Shown one piece after another: positions 18,594 to 30,900 of a stretch of DNA of 64,000 nucleotides. Location: contig FN649736.1 in NCBI GenBank assembly GCA_000310025.1, positions 5,447,659 to 5,511,658 on the forward strand, given 5' to 3'. The notes under the pieces were generated by a model that saw only the letters and a list, made by a program, of their open reading frames with translations, was not told where the DNA came from and ran no database searches. Made by a program: the position numbers and the translations under genes. Positions within the stretch are counted from its first letter, which is position 1, and the number at the start of each line of letters is the position of its first letter. Origin of the DNA: Ectocarpus siliculosus (lineage: Eukaryota; Sar; Phaeophyceae; Ectocarpales; Ectocarpaceae).

Positions 18594-19100
18594 GTTGGCC
18601 GCACACGAGCCGAAAACGTCAACCCTGCCATGTTGCTTCGCTGACGTTCTTGCCTTTCGGCCAAAACGAGCCGTTTTTGTGCCTGCTGCATGTGTGACCA
18701 GTCCTCAACACATGCCAGAGGGACGCCTTAGGCCGACGACATTCACAACCTTGAGCCAATGGCGTGTGGTCATACACATACCATTTGCTCGAGTCCCAGA
18801 AACATGGCGTATTGTTCAGTTTTGATTGCACACGGCCTGCAAACGTGAACCGAAGTGTGTTTCGGTGTTGTTCTAGACTTTTTTCTTGTTCCGCCGCGTG
18901 TGTGCTCCGTGTGCCACTACCATTCAAAAACGATGCCAGAGGGACGCCTTAGGCCGACGACATCCACAAACTGCAGCCAACGACGTGCGGTCATACACAC
19001 GCCTGCAGGCGACCCAAAAACAGGGCGCTCTGTGTCTTGTTGGCCGCACACGAGCCGAAAACGTGAACTGAAGCATGTTGTGACCGCAAAACTTGAATCG
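18594..19100 (+). repeat. Degenerate 222-bp tandem repeat
   Basis: GCCAGAGGGACGCCTTAGGC starts just after 18712 and again just after 18933; TTGGCCGCACACGAGCC occurs at 18595 and 19040, two periods apart, with a degenerate middle copy (TTGCACACGGCC) between them. Period about 221-222 bp, two and a bit units. Confidence 0.85.
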
Positions 19101-19955
19101 GCCTTTCTTCCACTGGGGAAAAAATATGTCTCGAGGAGCCATGAGAAGGTCCCACGGTTCTGAAATATGTTTCCCTTGCAGGCCTCCGTGAGAGAGAACC
19201 TCCCCCCCCAAAGAAAACGGCACTCAAGAAACAGTCTTATGGGGTCGAAAATACGTCGTAATGGTGTGCACGTAATTTACAAGCTGCAAACCTATGTAGC
19301 TCTGATCCCCCCCTCCACGGCTACTAAATGTAGGACATTCAGCACATTCAGACGCCATGCACGCGGTGACACAACATATCACACCCCCTGGACCGATCTT
19401 CAAAGCTCGATTTCTCTGCAGCAGTAGAACAAATAGCGGCGCCGAAAATGACGGCGTTAGAATAGCCTCGTCGAGAGATATCTGAAAATGTGTTGTTTCA
19501 TTTGTGCATCCTCTTCCTCGTGAGCGTAATCTAGCTTTCAATGCGGCCCTGGGTGCCCTAATCCGCAGCAGCCGTCTGTCGTGCAAACGGTTGCAACAAA
19601 AAAAAACATGAACCTACCACGTGGAGCAGCATCGAGTCTTCCCAGTGACACAGTGATTCTCCCCGTGTGGCCATCTTGACTGCGTCACCCTTCCGCGTTG
19701 GAGCCCCCTCCCCTCTCCCCAGCCATACGAGAGCCGATAGAAGGTTGCACGTGCAGGAAATAGGAGACGCTGTGTGGTGCGTGATTTGTGATCTCCGAAA
19801 CTCGACGGTCAATTGTGCCGCGTTTCTCCGAAAAGGGGCGCCGATTGCCAGCAGACGCTCTGTCTCGGTCGGGCCCTGCACTGCTGATCTGAGACACCCG
19901 CGCGAGTGCAGACAGCTTCTCCGGCTGTCGAAGACGTTCGATTGTCGACGGCAGG
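19101..19955. other. Region upstream of the NIPA-like gene
   Basis: Should contain the promoter and 5' UTR of the gene starting at 19956; no TATA box or other element is convincing. A stretch near 19370-19440 resembles 58150-58220. Confidence 0.4.
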
Positions 19956-22900
19956 ATGCCGAAAGATCTGGAGGAGAAGGTGGTGGCCGCACTGGCTCGT
20001 TTTGACACTGCAGTCAGGCAAGCAAACCCAATCAGGCTGAATCAACAGCAGGAGGACCCCCGTGAAATCGACGTCCTTGAAAGGATTGCAGCAGAGGCGG
20101 ATGGAGCGAGGCCTCTAGCGGGTACGTGCTTCAGGACTAGGGGTGCATAAGAGCTTTGCTGTACACAGCTCGTACAGACACTTGTGTGGAATCACGGCTT
20201 TTCAACTCAATTGGATTGTGGTAGGTGCTCCGTCCCTCCCCCCGATCGATGCCGTGGTGCACGTCTCATCTCATCCAGAGACATACCGCTGTAGTACATA
20301 GGCAGACGAAGCAGCGGCCCCACCGCAGCATTTATTGCCGAGTTCCACCAAGTTCATCCTTCAGCCTCTGAGGAACTGCAGCGGTACAATAGTGCGCATA
20401 TTTTGTTCACCATACATATGACACACGAATAGACTACATACCATTTTTTGCCCGTTAACCTGTGCTGTAGTCCACGTAGGTACCGAACAGCATCTCCCTC
20501 GAGCGGGTGTTGTTTTGCCTGCACGCACACCACGGGTACAGCGTGGGGTGATACCGAAAGGTAGTGGTGCTGCACCTACCCATGCTAATCCTCTGGTGTT
20601 GGGTACCATCAATACACACGGCCTGCTTCGCGGTGCGACTCCCCGTCTGCAGACAAACCCACCTGCCGTCCGTGGGACTACGAGAGCTTCAAGGCCAGGC
20701 TGGCGACCTTCACACCTCTTAACTGGTTTTCCAAACCGGCCTTCGCGTCCCCAGCGGTATGCGCCCGCTACGGGTGGATCAACACTGGACGGGACACCCT
20801 TTCTTGCCAGTGGTGAGGGGAAAGCTGCCGGTGTTTTTTTGCTCGCGGTGTTTAACGGAAGGAGAAAACCGCCAAAGATGGGGACGGTGGCGCCCGTCTT
20901 TGGGGAAGGTTCTGGGGCTGTCCAGCAATGTCAGCAGCCAGACTGCTGGATCAACAAGAGTCTCTCACCAACTATCAGTGTAGACTGCTGTGCACAGAGT
21001 ACACACTCCGTAGGATTTAGGACACCGTTCATCCGACGGTGCTGTAGACATGAATTATGTCTATTGGCACCCCACTTGGTACAGACTTGGTATTCGTGTC
21101 TAGGATTCAAGACCACTTGAATTGAGGCACTTTGGCTGTCCGCCACTGTGGAACGAGCCTTGGCAACCCCAGCGTGGTGTGTGACAGAGCATCGATGTGT
21201 GTGCTGCTTTCAGGAGAGATTGAGTTTCTCACAGCCTCACTACATAGCAACTGCGATAGAGCACCTTCTGTCTTCTTCTGCCCACCGGAAGTGTGGCAAG
21301 CTCTCTCCTTGCAAACCAGACCCGTGGTCCCGGTCGAAACTGGGGGCCAAAAGTTGAGGTGTGTACGACTATAAGCAGCCGCGAGTGAGAAGAGGCAGTT
21401 CTGAAAGCGGGCCAATTTTCGGCTGCGGAAAGTAAGGCTTTTCACGCACCGTACTTGGCTGCAGAGCGTCATTACCGAAAATATGGCGGACAGCCAAAGT
21501 GCCTCAATTAAAGCGGTCTTAGACCCTACTCCGGAGGAGGCACTAACGTCAAGCCATCTGAGTGTGCGACCCCCGCGACATCGCAATTTATGCCATTTTT
21601 TTCCGAAGTTGCAGGTGGAAACCCGACTATTCAGGCATTTTCCACCCAGTACTGCGCGCACCTAAAGCCGTGGGTGTCTGTAGAGTAACCACGCAAGTTG
21701 AAGGCGTGTTACGTTTGGCTTCATAGCACTGCATGGCCAATTACCTCCCTACCCGCTTGCTGTGTGACGTTTTCACCACTTTGCTTGCTCCCTGCAGCTG
21801 CAGTGCCCAGCTGCGCTTTGCAGACCAAGCGGCCGGCAGCGACGGTAACGCTGCGAATGATGATGTTTGTGGCGGCGGTGGTGGAGATATCGTGGCCGTC
21901 GTCGAGCCCACGCCTTCGTCATCGTTTTCATCTCGGCTCCAGTCCCAGCACCACGACCTATGTCCATGGAATGGCAACGCTTGCCCCAGAGAGTTCCTAC
22001 AGCTTCCGCCCATGGCGGTCGAAGATCAGCTGGCAGGTAAGCAGGCATTCGTACCTGTCGTTCAACATGAGTTTTATTATCATGATTTCTAATCAGTCAG
22101 TATACGTGGTGCTTCTGGGGGCGACTGGTCCAAGGTGTGGGGTATGTTCACTCAGCTCGCGTTTGGGCCGCTGCTGGCCTGCTCGCATGAGGCTGAGGTC
22201 GTGCGGCAGGTTGGTTGGTACCGAAAATCGTGGTACCCAAAGTTCGTTTCTCGCGACTACATCACGGATATTTTGATCATGTGCGCCTCGTGCTTGCTCC
22301 TACACGTTGTGTTCACAATGGGTGGTACAGTTTGACAGCTCGTTTAGCTCTCGCCTGCATGCAGATGGTTTCGTGACGGCATCACAATGCTCTATGCTCG
22401 ATGTCCCTGCACAGTGGCTCATCCCCGAAGATATCGCCAGGGAAAATGATAGTGCGAGACTTACACAAGGCCCCAAAAACTTCCAGACCCTAAGAAGTCG
22501 CCCACCTTGCTCACTGTCTTAGACCGCTATTCCTGGCTGACCCTGATGTGCATGCGTGGTGGCGCTTCACACTCTGCGTGCCATGTAATGTTTCGCCGTG
22601 TCCACCCGCCCTCAAGACTTTCTGGCACGACTGGACAGTCTCTTGCCCGTGATGAGAGCTGCAGCCCTGCCCGAGGTGTCCCTGCCGAGCACCTTCGAAC
22701 AACACTGCCCGGGTGGGCTGTCGGCACTTGCCGCCAAGGTGAGGGCTCTCTGGACACAAGCACGATCACGTCCCGCCGATGCTACTGATGCTGGTACCAA
22801 GGCTATGCCGTCGGTCGTCGAAACCAGGGAGGAGACTTCGGAAAACCGCACAGCAGGGGCGCACAAAAGGCAGAGGAGTGGGAGCGGCAAGGCGGCCGGT

Positions 22901-24369
22901 TCTGCCGACAACCGGGAGATGTTGCGGTTTGGGGATGAGATGCTGGGCACCGCTGCAGCAATCGCCATGTTTGGGTGGCAATCCGCTCCGGCCACGGTGC
23001 CGGTAAGCGCGTGTGCTGCTGTGTCTCCGACAGAAGGCTCGTCGTCCAACGGATCGACCGTTGCTGTTGCCGATGGAGGTGCTAGAGCGACTGCGAAATC
23101 CCCAGCAAGGCTCAGCTGCGCCCTGTGCAAGCGCCGCCTGGTGACCGACAACTTCCTCACATTGGAAGCAGGGCCCAGCTCAGGGGTTGGCTGTACCGCC
23201 GCCGGTACTGGTGCGGAGGAATCGCCCGGAGTCCTTAGCAGCCCTGAGGGTCGGGGAGGGTCCGGTCGGAGCGGCAAGCGTAGACGCCTGTCGGGAGGTG
23301 GAACTCCTTTGAAGCCGATGGATCTCGCCGTGGAACATCGCTCGTTCTGCCCCTGGGCAGCCGTTCACCCGCCCGTGGCAGGTGTGCGCGCTTGCGAATT
23401 CTCGTCGGTTGTCTTACTCATTTTTGTCTAACATCATTATGCCTGATTGTTAGGGTATCGAGCGTTCTCCTGAAAGCCACTACCGTGTGGACACCCAAAG
23501 TCTACGGTGTGCTTGCTATTGTCGTCGACTCTCGCATGGTTTCGACCATTCACGGCTGTTTGAGGCACGAGTCCGTTCCGTCTCTTGACAACGTGCTTGT
23601 ACCTGGACGATCGATTCATTCTTCATGAACGTTGTGGTACGTGTAATGCAGGAGAAGAGGCGATCGAAGGCGCTGTGCCCGGGTGGCGGTTGCCGTTGGA
23701 GGCGGTCCTGGGCTGGCAAAACCCATCTAAGCAGGAGCAGGTGCTGTCGACACAGAAGGAGCGCGGCGGTTTCAGCGACGCCGCTAACGGCGAGGTGATG
23801 ATGTTCGATACGGTGTACCTGGTAAATTGCTTCAGGCGGTTGGTGTTGTGGTCGTGGATGCAGTTGTTTTTGTTTGTGTGCCTCGTTACTCCTGCTTGCT
23901 AGGAGGAGTCTTGTGACGCAGACCTGCCATGACTGTGTTCATTGTGTTTGCTTCGCATGCGGTTTGTTCGAACACTGCTGTGATGTTGTTGACACAACGG
24001 TTGAAGGATATGGCATGGTCAGCATGTCGATAGGCATGCTGTTGCGCCACACCCTTGCGCCGAGCTCATTCAGCACCGACAGGATTGGACCAGATTTCTT
24101 TTTGTGGTCCCAGCGGGTCGTCCCTTGGGCTGCTGTGAGCCCAATCTGCCCCATGAAATGGTTTTTCGAGCTGCTGCATGGTGTTCCAGACTTGTGAATT
24201 CCGCTTCCCAACGTAAGGAACGCGTGATTGCTTCACATACTCTTGACGAAGTGTAACCACTGTGCCACAATGGTTGCACCTATCGCTGCGTACGCCTCCC
24301 TCTCGCTGGCAGGTTGAAGGAGCGCTGCAGAAGGTGCAGAAGGTGCTGGGCGTCCTTATGCGATATTGA
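19956..24369 (+). CDS. NIPA/ZC3HC1-like C3HC zinc-finger protein
   Basis: Six exons with agreeing phases: 19956-20121, 20653-20812, 21798-22036, 22617-23381, 23652-23821, 24313-24369 (stop TGA). They total 1,557 nt and 518 residues, close to human ZC3HC1/NIPA (about 500). Finger 1: CRPW, then RLATFTPLNWFSKP, CARYGW, CxxC (CQCC) and HHDLCPW. Finger 2 (Rsm1/NIPA C-terminal domain): CALC in exon 4, then EHRSFCPW. Between CALC and EHRSFCPW is a Ser/Gly-rich insert with a basic GKRRR patch that could be a nuclear localisation signal. Family members act in the nucleus: mammalian NIPA is reported as an F-box-like SCF subunit and as a nuclear-basket protein binding TPR; fungal relatives are Rsm1 and Pml39. 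Which role applies here is unknown. The first finger is split by two introns, so single-frame translations miss it. The last, 19-codon exon is the weakest part. Confidence 0.92.
21100..21526. repeat. Imperfect inverted repeat in the NIPA-like gene's second intron
   Basis: TGGCGGACAGCCAAAGTGCC occurs on the minus strand ending at 21145 and on the plus strand starting at 21484. The match continues outward with increasing divergence for about 20-25 more bases and stops abruptly on the inner side. Spacer 338 bp. Could be a MITE or two element ends facing each other. Confidence 0.75.
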
Positions 24370-25117
24370 CGCATCTCTTCCTTCTTGCACGCTACAGGTG
24401 TGGCGGTCGTGAGCGCCATAAAATTGGTACGGTAGCAGGACGATCCGTCCTGTTTGCAGCGTTAGTCTTCTTAGCGGGGACGATTGACATCTCGCGGCTT
24501 GTGGACTATCTTGCGCTGTCGCTTCCCCACGTGCTTGCTCTGCTGGGGCGACTCCTAGGAGTAATGTTTGTGTTTCGTGCAAACTGCTGCAGTTGTTGCC
24601 ACCTTTACGGCGGTCGCCTTTGTGCTTGTTAAGGTCAACCACCCTGCTGTGCACCGTGCGTAGTGCACCAACAATAGCTAACCTTGTTGTAATGGACTAA
24701 GCAAGCTGATTTTTTGTGCAACGGATGTTGCATTGCTATTGGAACCCCGAGGTACGAAGAGTGCGGTAGAGCTCGCGTACCAGCCATTGGACTTTCGTGA
24801 GGAAGAACACCCACAGTAGTAGTAGTCTAGATGCCGTGGGACGGTACGCTTGAGAGCGCGAGGCAGGACGAAGGGCAGGAGGACTGCCCATTACACGCGG
24901 TCACAAACGTAGTGCATTTTCCCGCCCACCCACCTCTGTTCTTTCGAAGGTGGGAGAACGGAAAATGGCACGAAGTCCTTATTTCCTTTGGTTGGCTTGC
25001 AGCATTTCTAGGGTTTGGGTGTAGTAGGATGCTCGAGTGACTTGATCGCTTTGGACACCGGTGTAAAGTAGCAGTGGTCGGGATTCCTCGGCTGGATGCA
25101 GCTGACGTGTGAGCAGA

Positions 25118-25123
25118 AAGAGA

Positions 25124-25193
<70 letters not shown>

Positions 25194-25210
25194 CAGAAAG
25201 AGAGAGAGAG
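25118..25210 (+). repeat. (GA)n microsatellite
   Basis: About 90 bases of nearly pure GA with two short interruptions. Confidence 0.97.
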
Positions 25211-25481
25211 GTTTGAGGCGGACCCAGGCGCGAGGCTTGTGGGTTCGTAGCATTGATTTCCTACCTCTCGTATGCAATGTTTCCCTGGTAATCTACAAAC
25301 CGAAGTGATGCTGCGGTTACTGTCCGTTTCACTACTTCGTTTTAGTCGTTTCAGAGCTCTGTGATGTGGCCTTGTTGCAGGTCGAAGTTTTGAAGATTCA
25401 GGGGAAAAGTTGGAATGACGAGCGTCGGTGGCCTTGCGGTTTGATATTCTACCCGATCCTTAGTTCGGACCATACACGCGC

Positions 25482-25519
25482 GCACGCATGACCGTACGCG
25501 CACGCATGACCGTACGCGT
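25482..25519 (+). repeat. 18-bp tandem repeat
   Basis: Two exact units of GCACGCATGACCGTACGC in an alternating purine/pyrimidine-rich stretch. Confidence 0.8.
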
Positions 25520-26059
25520 CCCAAATCCCATCGATCGATTTCAAGTACTACTATGGTGCTCTTTGGCTTGCGTGCATTTGTAGCATACCATACCACAGAC
25601 GTTGAGTGAAAAACGCCTTGCTGTCGTGACAGTGGTCGAGAGAGCCTACTCATGCTTTGTCACATGTGATCGAGAGCCTCATCCACCGATGCACTGTACG
25701 GCGGGTTTTGCGCGTGCGTGGAAAGACTGATACATTCGTTCACAATTCGGTGGCACGGTTCCCTTGAGTGTACATTTGCATGGTGCATTTCTTGTGCCGT
25801 GCCACTGCGTGAAGCAGCAGCCGGCTTGTGCTACGCTTGGGAGCACCACTCCGCGCAACATGACAATCCACAGGATTTCTCCACAATGACGTGGGGCCTA
25901 GTCCTCACCAACAAATGCCAAAGTCTCGAAAGTGTGAGGCCTTTGCTGAGCATAGCAGAGAGAGAGCGAATGAGGGTTACACACACGCATTGTAGTCATT
26001 CGGCGTCAGCACCTTCAACACGAATGTCGTTCAAGGTAAAGACGCAACAAAACGCTCGT

Positions 26060-26091
26060 CGTACCTCCGTACCTCCGTACCTCCGTACCTC
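26060..26091 (+). repeat. 8-bp tandem repeat (CGTACCTC)
   Basis: Four perfect units. Confidence 0.95.
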
Positions 26092-26875
26092 ACCGTGGTA
26101 GTGCGAAAATCTCTCCGGGTACTGGTACAAGTACAACATTCTCACCCAAAAGAGAAAGTGCCGCTTGTGGCTTCCCTGACCATCGAAGTTCACTTGTCGA
26201 AGAGCTTCAACACTCGATCCCGTCCAATCATTCTTCACGTAAACAAATGCGATTTTTCGCTCGTTGTCGGGAGTCTACCGTCTCAAGCCCTCAATCGGCA
26301 TGATGCTATTGACACGTGATCCTGCGGCCCGTAAGGCCAAAAAACACATACACGAACACACGCAGGGGCATGGGCCCAGCGGGTACTGTAGGTCGCAATA
26401 GATGGGCCAATTCTCCCTCGTGATGACCATAAATAGACGTATCACCACCACCTACAAAATCCACCATGCGCAAACGGACGTTTGTCGCGCACACACGGAC
26501 AGAACGAAAATAACCGCGGCATCAACAGACATGATACAAGCACATAAACTGCACTCAAGAGGACTGCCTAAATTATCCCCCCGCCGAACCCGAATGCCCC
26601 CCCCCGGTGTTTGCCATCGGGAATGGTAAATCATCCTCGAGGCCGTTACACAGTGCTTATAACTGTCTCTGGAAGTGAAAGCACCAGAAAATAAATTAAA
26701 TCATACGCAGCTGTCATCCGTACGCAAGGAAGTAAGCACAAGATGCCGAACACCCTTAGCAGGATGCAGCGCACCCTTCATGCGACTCGCCGAACACCTC
26801 ACGGCGCTTCACGCTTGGTAATGTGAGAGCCTGGTCCGTTGAGAACCCGGCGTGCTCCGTCCCGGCTTTGTAGGG

Positions 26876-27190
26876 ATGCCAGGTCAATGGTCTAACGACT
26901 ACGGCATGCACGACTATGAGTACACCCCGAACCCGAATACTATTTACATGCCGTACAGGCCGCTCGAAGTGGAGAAAAAACGAACGAGTTCACAACCCCC
27001 GCCTCCGCCGTTATCTCAGGGCAAATGGACCACTCCCCCGGTGCAGCCCCATACGCGCTTCACTGCTGCAGCAATGGTGAAAACAGGCTCGCATTTCGGT
27101 ATGTCCAGACAAGCTTGCGATTTGAAAAAACGTTCGGAAAAAACGACATTGGCGCGTGAAAACAAACATCCTAAACCTCCTGAAAAATGA
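26876..27190 (+). CDS. Hypothetical 104-residue protein
   Basis: Single open frame from ATG (MPGQWSNDYGMHDYEYTP...) to TGA. The N-terminal third is Tyr/Asn/Asp-rich, then a PPPPP stretch and a Lys-rich C-terminus. I do not recognise it. No signal peptide or membrane segment. It could be an exon of an unmodelled gene or a chance frame. Confidence 0.25.
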   Translation: MPGQWSNDYGMHDYEYTPNPNTIYMPYRPLEVEKKRTSSQPPPPPLSQGKWTTPPVQPHTRFTAAAMVKTGSHFGMSRQACDLKKRSEKTTLARENKHPKPPEK

Positions 27191-27971
27191 AAAATCCATG
27201 TGCGCCTAAACCAGTAGCATAACTTCGTCCAAACATCATCGAATGCATCGGTGGTCATGCTTGTACAGTAGCGGGGCGTGAGAAAACGATTTTCTTCCAC
27301 AACGCAACACCCGACTACGCACAACTCGTCCAGCGGAACAGGAACAAAATTTTCATATGCGTAACAGCAAAATGTTAATATCAATACGTTGGTGAATCCG
27401 TGAGGCCTGCCAAGCAGCTATCGCTGCCCAGCTATCAACATAGACCTCCAACACTGACAAAAACAACAAATGCCGACCCAAGAGCGGCGAAAAAGGTTTT
27501 GAGTGTCGCTTCAACAGACTCTGGAAAAGGAGCTTTTGTGATTGGTGCAAGCGTTCCGGGCTGGCTTGCATTTAAAAGCAAACCTGGTGCCTTCACATCA
27601 TGCCCGACCTCCCGCCTGCGGGGGCCAAGCACGACGAACTTCAAAGGCAACGCCGACAGCGGCAGTACCGACTGTTCCGTTAGCACACCACGTGATCGTG
27701 CCCCAGCAGCCTGTCACACGTGCCGCGAATACCGAACGTGTAGACCCCCAAAGAACATCGCATAAGAACTAGGTCACCCTGTCTATGCTCAGCAGACCAA
27801 GCAATACGTTCGGTGTTGAGCCCAGTGCCGGAGACTGTGTAAGCAGGCATACCAAGGCAGTGTTGGTCCAGGTTAGAGTCCGACACGTTGCGAACAAGGC
27901 TACACGGCGCAGTGATGGGAGCAGTAGAGCCTCCAGTCCGGACAAAACTGCCTTGTCAACGAAAAGGAAGT

Positions 27972-30900
27972 CTAAACTACTCTATTTCCGGCGACGTACA
28001 CCCGCTCGATGTTCCTGTCGTCCCCCATGAAAATGAACTTCTCGAAGGCGGTCTGCATTCCCTGGCCCAGCTCGGGGAACAAGTCGAACGGCCCGTCGAT
28101 AGCAGTGTTCGGGACTTGCCTTCCTCCGATGCCGCCGTCTGCCTCTGTATCCTCCCCGGGAGAAGGGTTCACCACCAGGGCGTCGAACTGCGATAGTCGC
28201 GTTGTCCAGAGTCGTCAGGCCCATGCAAGACCAAGCCGACCGAACGTAGTAAGGGGGGGCAACAATACAGATGCAGGAGGACAACAGTCTCCGAAACACA
28301 CAAGAAGTGCAGCATCCAGACACATGTCGGACGCCGAAAGTAAAAGGACGGAGCTAATATAAATACACACACCGACACCACCAATCGAACGAGACCGGCC
28401 GACAAACCAGACATACAGAAAACGTCAGGTGGCAAAAAGGCGATCGAACAATCTGTAGCGCTGCCGGCAACAGCAGCGAACATAGGTACATCAACAACCC
28501 CCGGTAACGAAGCGATCCAACCGTTGAAGGTCACGACACAAGTGGAGCCTCAAGAGGTACTCACAGAAACTACGCCCCCTTCAACGGGGTACATGCACTA
28601 AAGCTCAAACGCGGGCTTTCAAAGACCGCAAACATGCGTTGTTCCTCGAACCTACGTGCGCGGCAAGTCCGTGAGATGTCAGCCGTCGACACGGATCTGA
28701 AAATCGTGGCTGGCAAAACCGCAACATGACTTGTCTGTGGGCGTGTGCGCTGCTATTTCTTACCGTAGACATATTTAAAAACGATTTGCCCTCCCCCCAT
28801 GGACTAGGGTAAACAGTCATCGATACGCAACATGCCACACCATGTATGTGTGTAAAGACACCTGAGAGCTCAAGTGTGTGGCTATATTGATGCATGAGGT
28901 ATGAGGGCACCTGTTTTCCGGGAACGAAGTTTCCCACCACCTTCTGCAGACCCAGGGCCTCTGCCCCGCCCACGGTAGCAAGGTGGAACGCCTCCTGGTA
29001 GCTGGAAAGTGACAATTATAACGGCATACACCCGACGAAGGTTCTTATCCCGTAGATCGTTGTTTGCACATTGTGAATGACCTAATGTCTACCAAGTTCG
29101 CGCAAAAAACAAAAAACGTGCCTGGAGGCTACATGCGCCGAAGTTAACGTGAGGCAGACCTAGTCGTACGGCGAAAGCAAAAACAACCAAAACACGCTAC
29201 CATAACAAGACGGACTGAACACAGTCATCCCGTGCACTAGGCCAACGACCAATGTTCTCTAGTGGAGAGGCTCTTGTTCCATTCCTCATTTCCAGGTGTT
29301 TCACACTCAACTTCAGACTCCTTTTATAGGGTATGTCACCTTAGTGTTGCCAAGGAGTCAATTCAAAGGAAGAGAACCCTCCATTCACATCCGTGCTACC
29401 GATATGTCTTCTGTGTATTTTCCCATAGTACACACGCAGCAGTACACACCTCAAAGGCTTCCATGTGACACCATCTTCATCTGGTTTCATCCCGCAAACG
29501 TTTGTAGCGATCATAGTCTGGCGGATGCAGTCCAGCATGGAAGCGCTGTAACCTCCCGCCACATCCGTCCCCAGACCCACCTGCAGTAGCCGAGAACTTA
29601 AATTTAAACTTTTCAAGCCCATGACGGCTGGTTTCGATGCTGTAAGGCAGCACGACACATAACCTTTCCCGCACATTTACAAGCCCCGAGCACCCAAAAC
29701 ACGCTGCGCTAGCTAGTGGTACCCACCGCGAGGTGTAGCCAGATCGCCGGCACTCTAAAGCTGAGCAAAGAGCTGACTCGTGTCATGAGGCCACACAGTG
29801 GTCAGGGCAATCGCGGAAGGCTAACACCCCCAAAGCACGATTTTTCATGGAATAGGACGCGTTTGATGCTAACTGCTGTGCTTTGTAGTGCTATACAGCT
29901 GTGCATGCGTTCGATTACTGGCTATTTGGTATCGGACTTACACATGCACGAAGTCAACTATTTACAAGGTTTCCAAGAAATGTTTGACCCGGCGCCCCAA
30001 AAAATTACCAGCCCATGGTCTGTGCAATCGAACTGCGAAGGAAATACTTGGCCCAAACCGTTGTTTTGCCAGCTGTGGTTCATTCCAATACTCCAACGTT
30101 TCAACACCACAGGAAGAAGAAACGGAAACTTCCACGACCGTGAACACCAAAGTACTGCTGCTGCACAGCCAACCCATGGTCTTGGAATAACTCAGAGAGA
30201 GCAAAACACCACAACTCTTCGTTGGTATACATGAAAAATGTGCTTCAGATAAGAGAAAATATCTCTGCAATGTCTTCAACTCAACCCAATCAAGTCCCAC
30301 CACCCGCCTTGCCGGGGTCAAAAAGATTACTCCCCTTTACCCGCCCCGAACCTTGCTTCGCTTTGCACGGGGAGTTTTGCCTCTAGCCCCCTGGCGGCAG
30401 AGAAGCTGGGGGGACGGGGCCTGTTGGGCGTACGTACTAATAACATATCAACAAAAAGTCCAGAGTTCCTCTTGTCTGACCTTGACGCCTTCATTCAGGT
30501 ACCTCCTCACGTTGGCGACGCCGCTCATGAGATTGAAGTTCGACGACGGACAGTGTATTACTGCGGCCTTCGCGAATCAGACAAGGCAAGGCGAGAAGGG
30601 TTGTGGCAGAGTTGTGGGAGCGAGGCAAAACACAGGCATCGCCACAAATGATACCCACGGGACACGCCGGTGCGACGGCGCCCAGCTCATATCACAACGG
30701 TCTACACCTTGCGGCTGTGATAACGCGAAGAAAGTATAAGAACAGTGCGGCGGCCCTGTAGCCAGTTTGACGAAGGGCCGCCAGGGCGACTCCGAGGAGT
30801 GGAGTTGTTCAAACATCGAGCTATTGAGGAACGGTCAAAATCTTGTGGAAAACCGTTTGTTGGGCCCGTGACCCTGCCATCACCCGCGTGCTTCACGAAC

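Larger units (their letters stand above)
24370..27971. other. Intergenic region between convergent NIPA-like and guanine deaminase genes
   Basis: Holds both 3' UTRs and several simple repeats. One 104-codon frame (26876-27190) is listed separately; I see no other supported gene. Confidence 0.5.

Noticed and set aside
20515-21120. 201-codon plus-strand frame
   Set aside because: It overlaps the zinc-finger exon 20653-20812 in the wrong frame and runs into the intron; the other frame gives the NIPA finger.
25096-25308. Protein-coding frame across the GA repeat
   Set aside because: It is a translated microsatellite (Arg-Glu repeats) and is open on the other strand as well.
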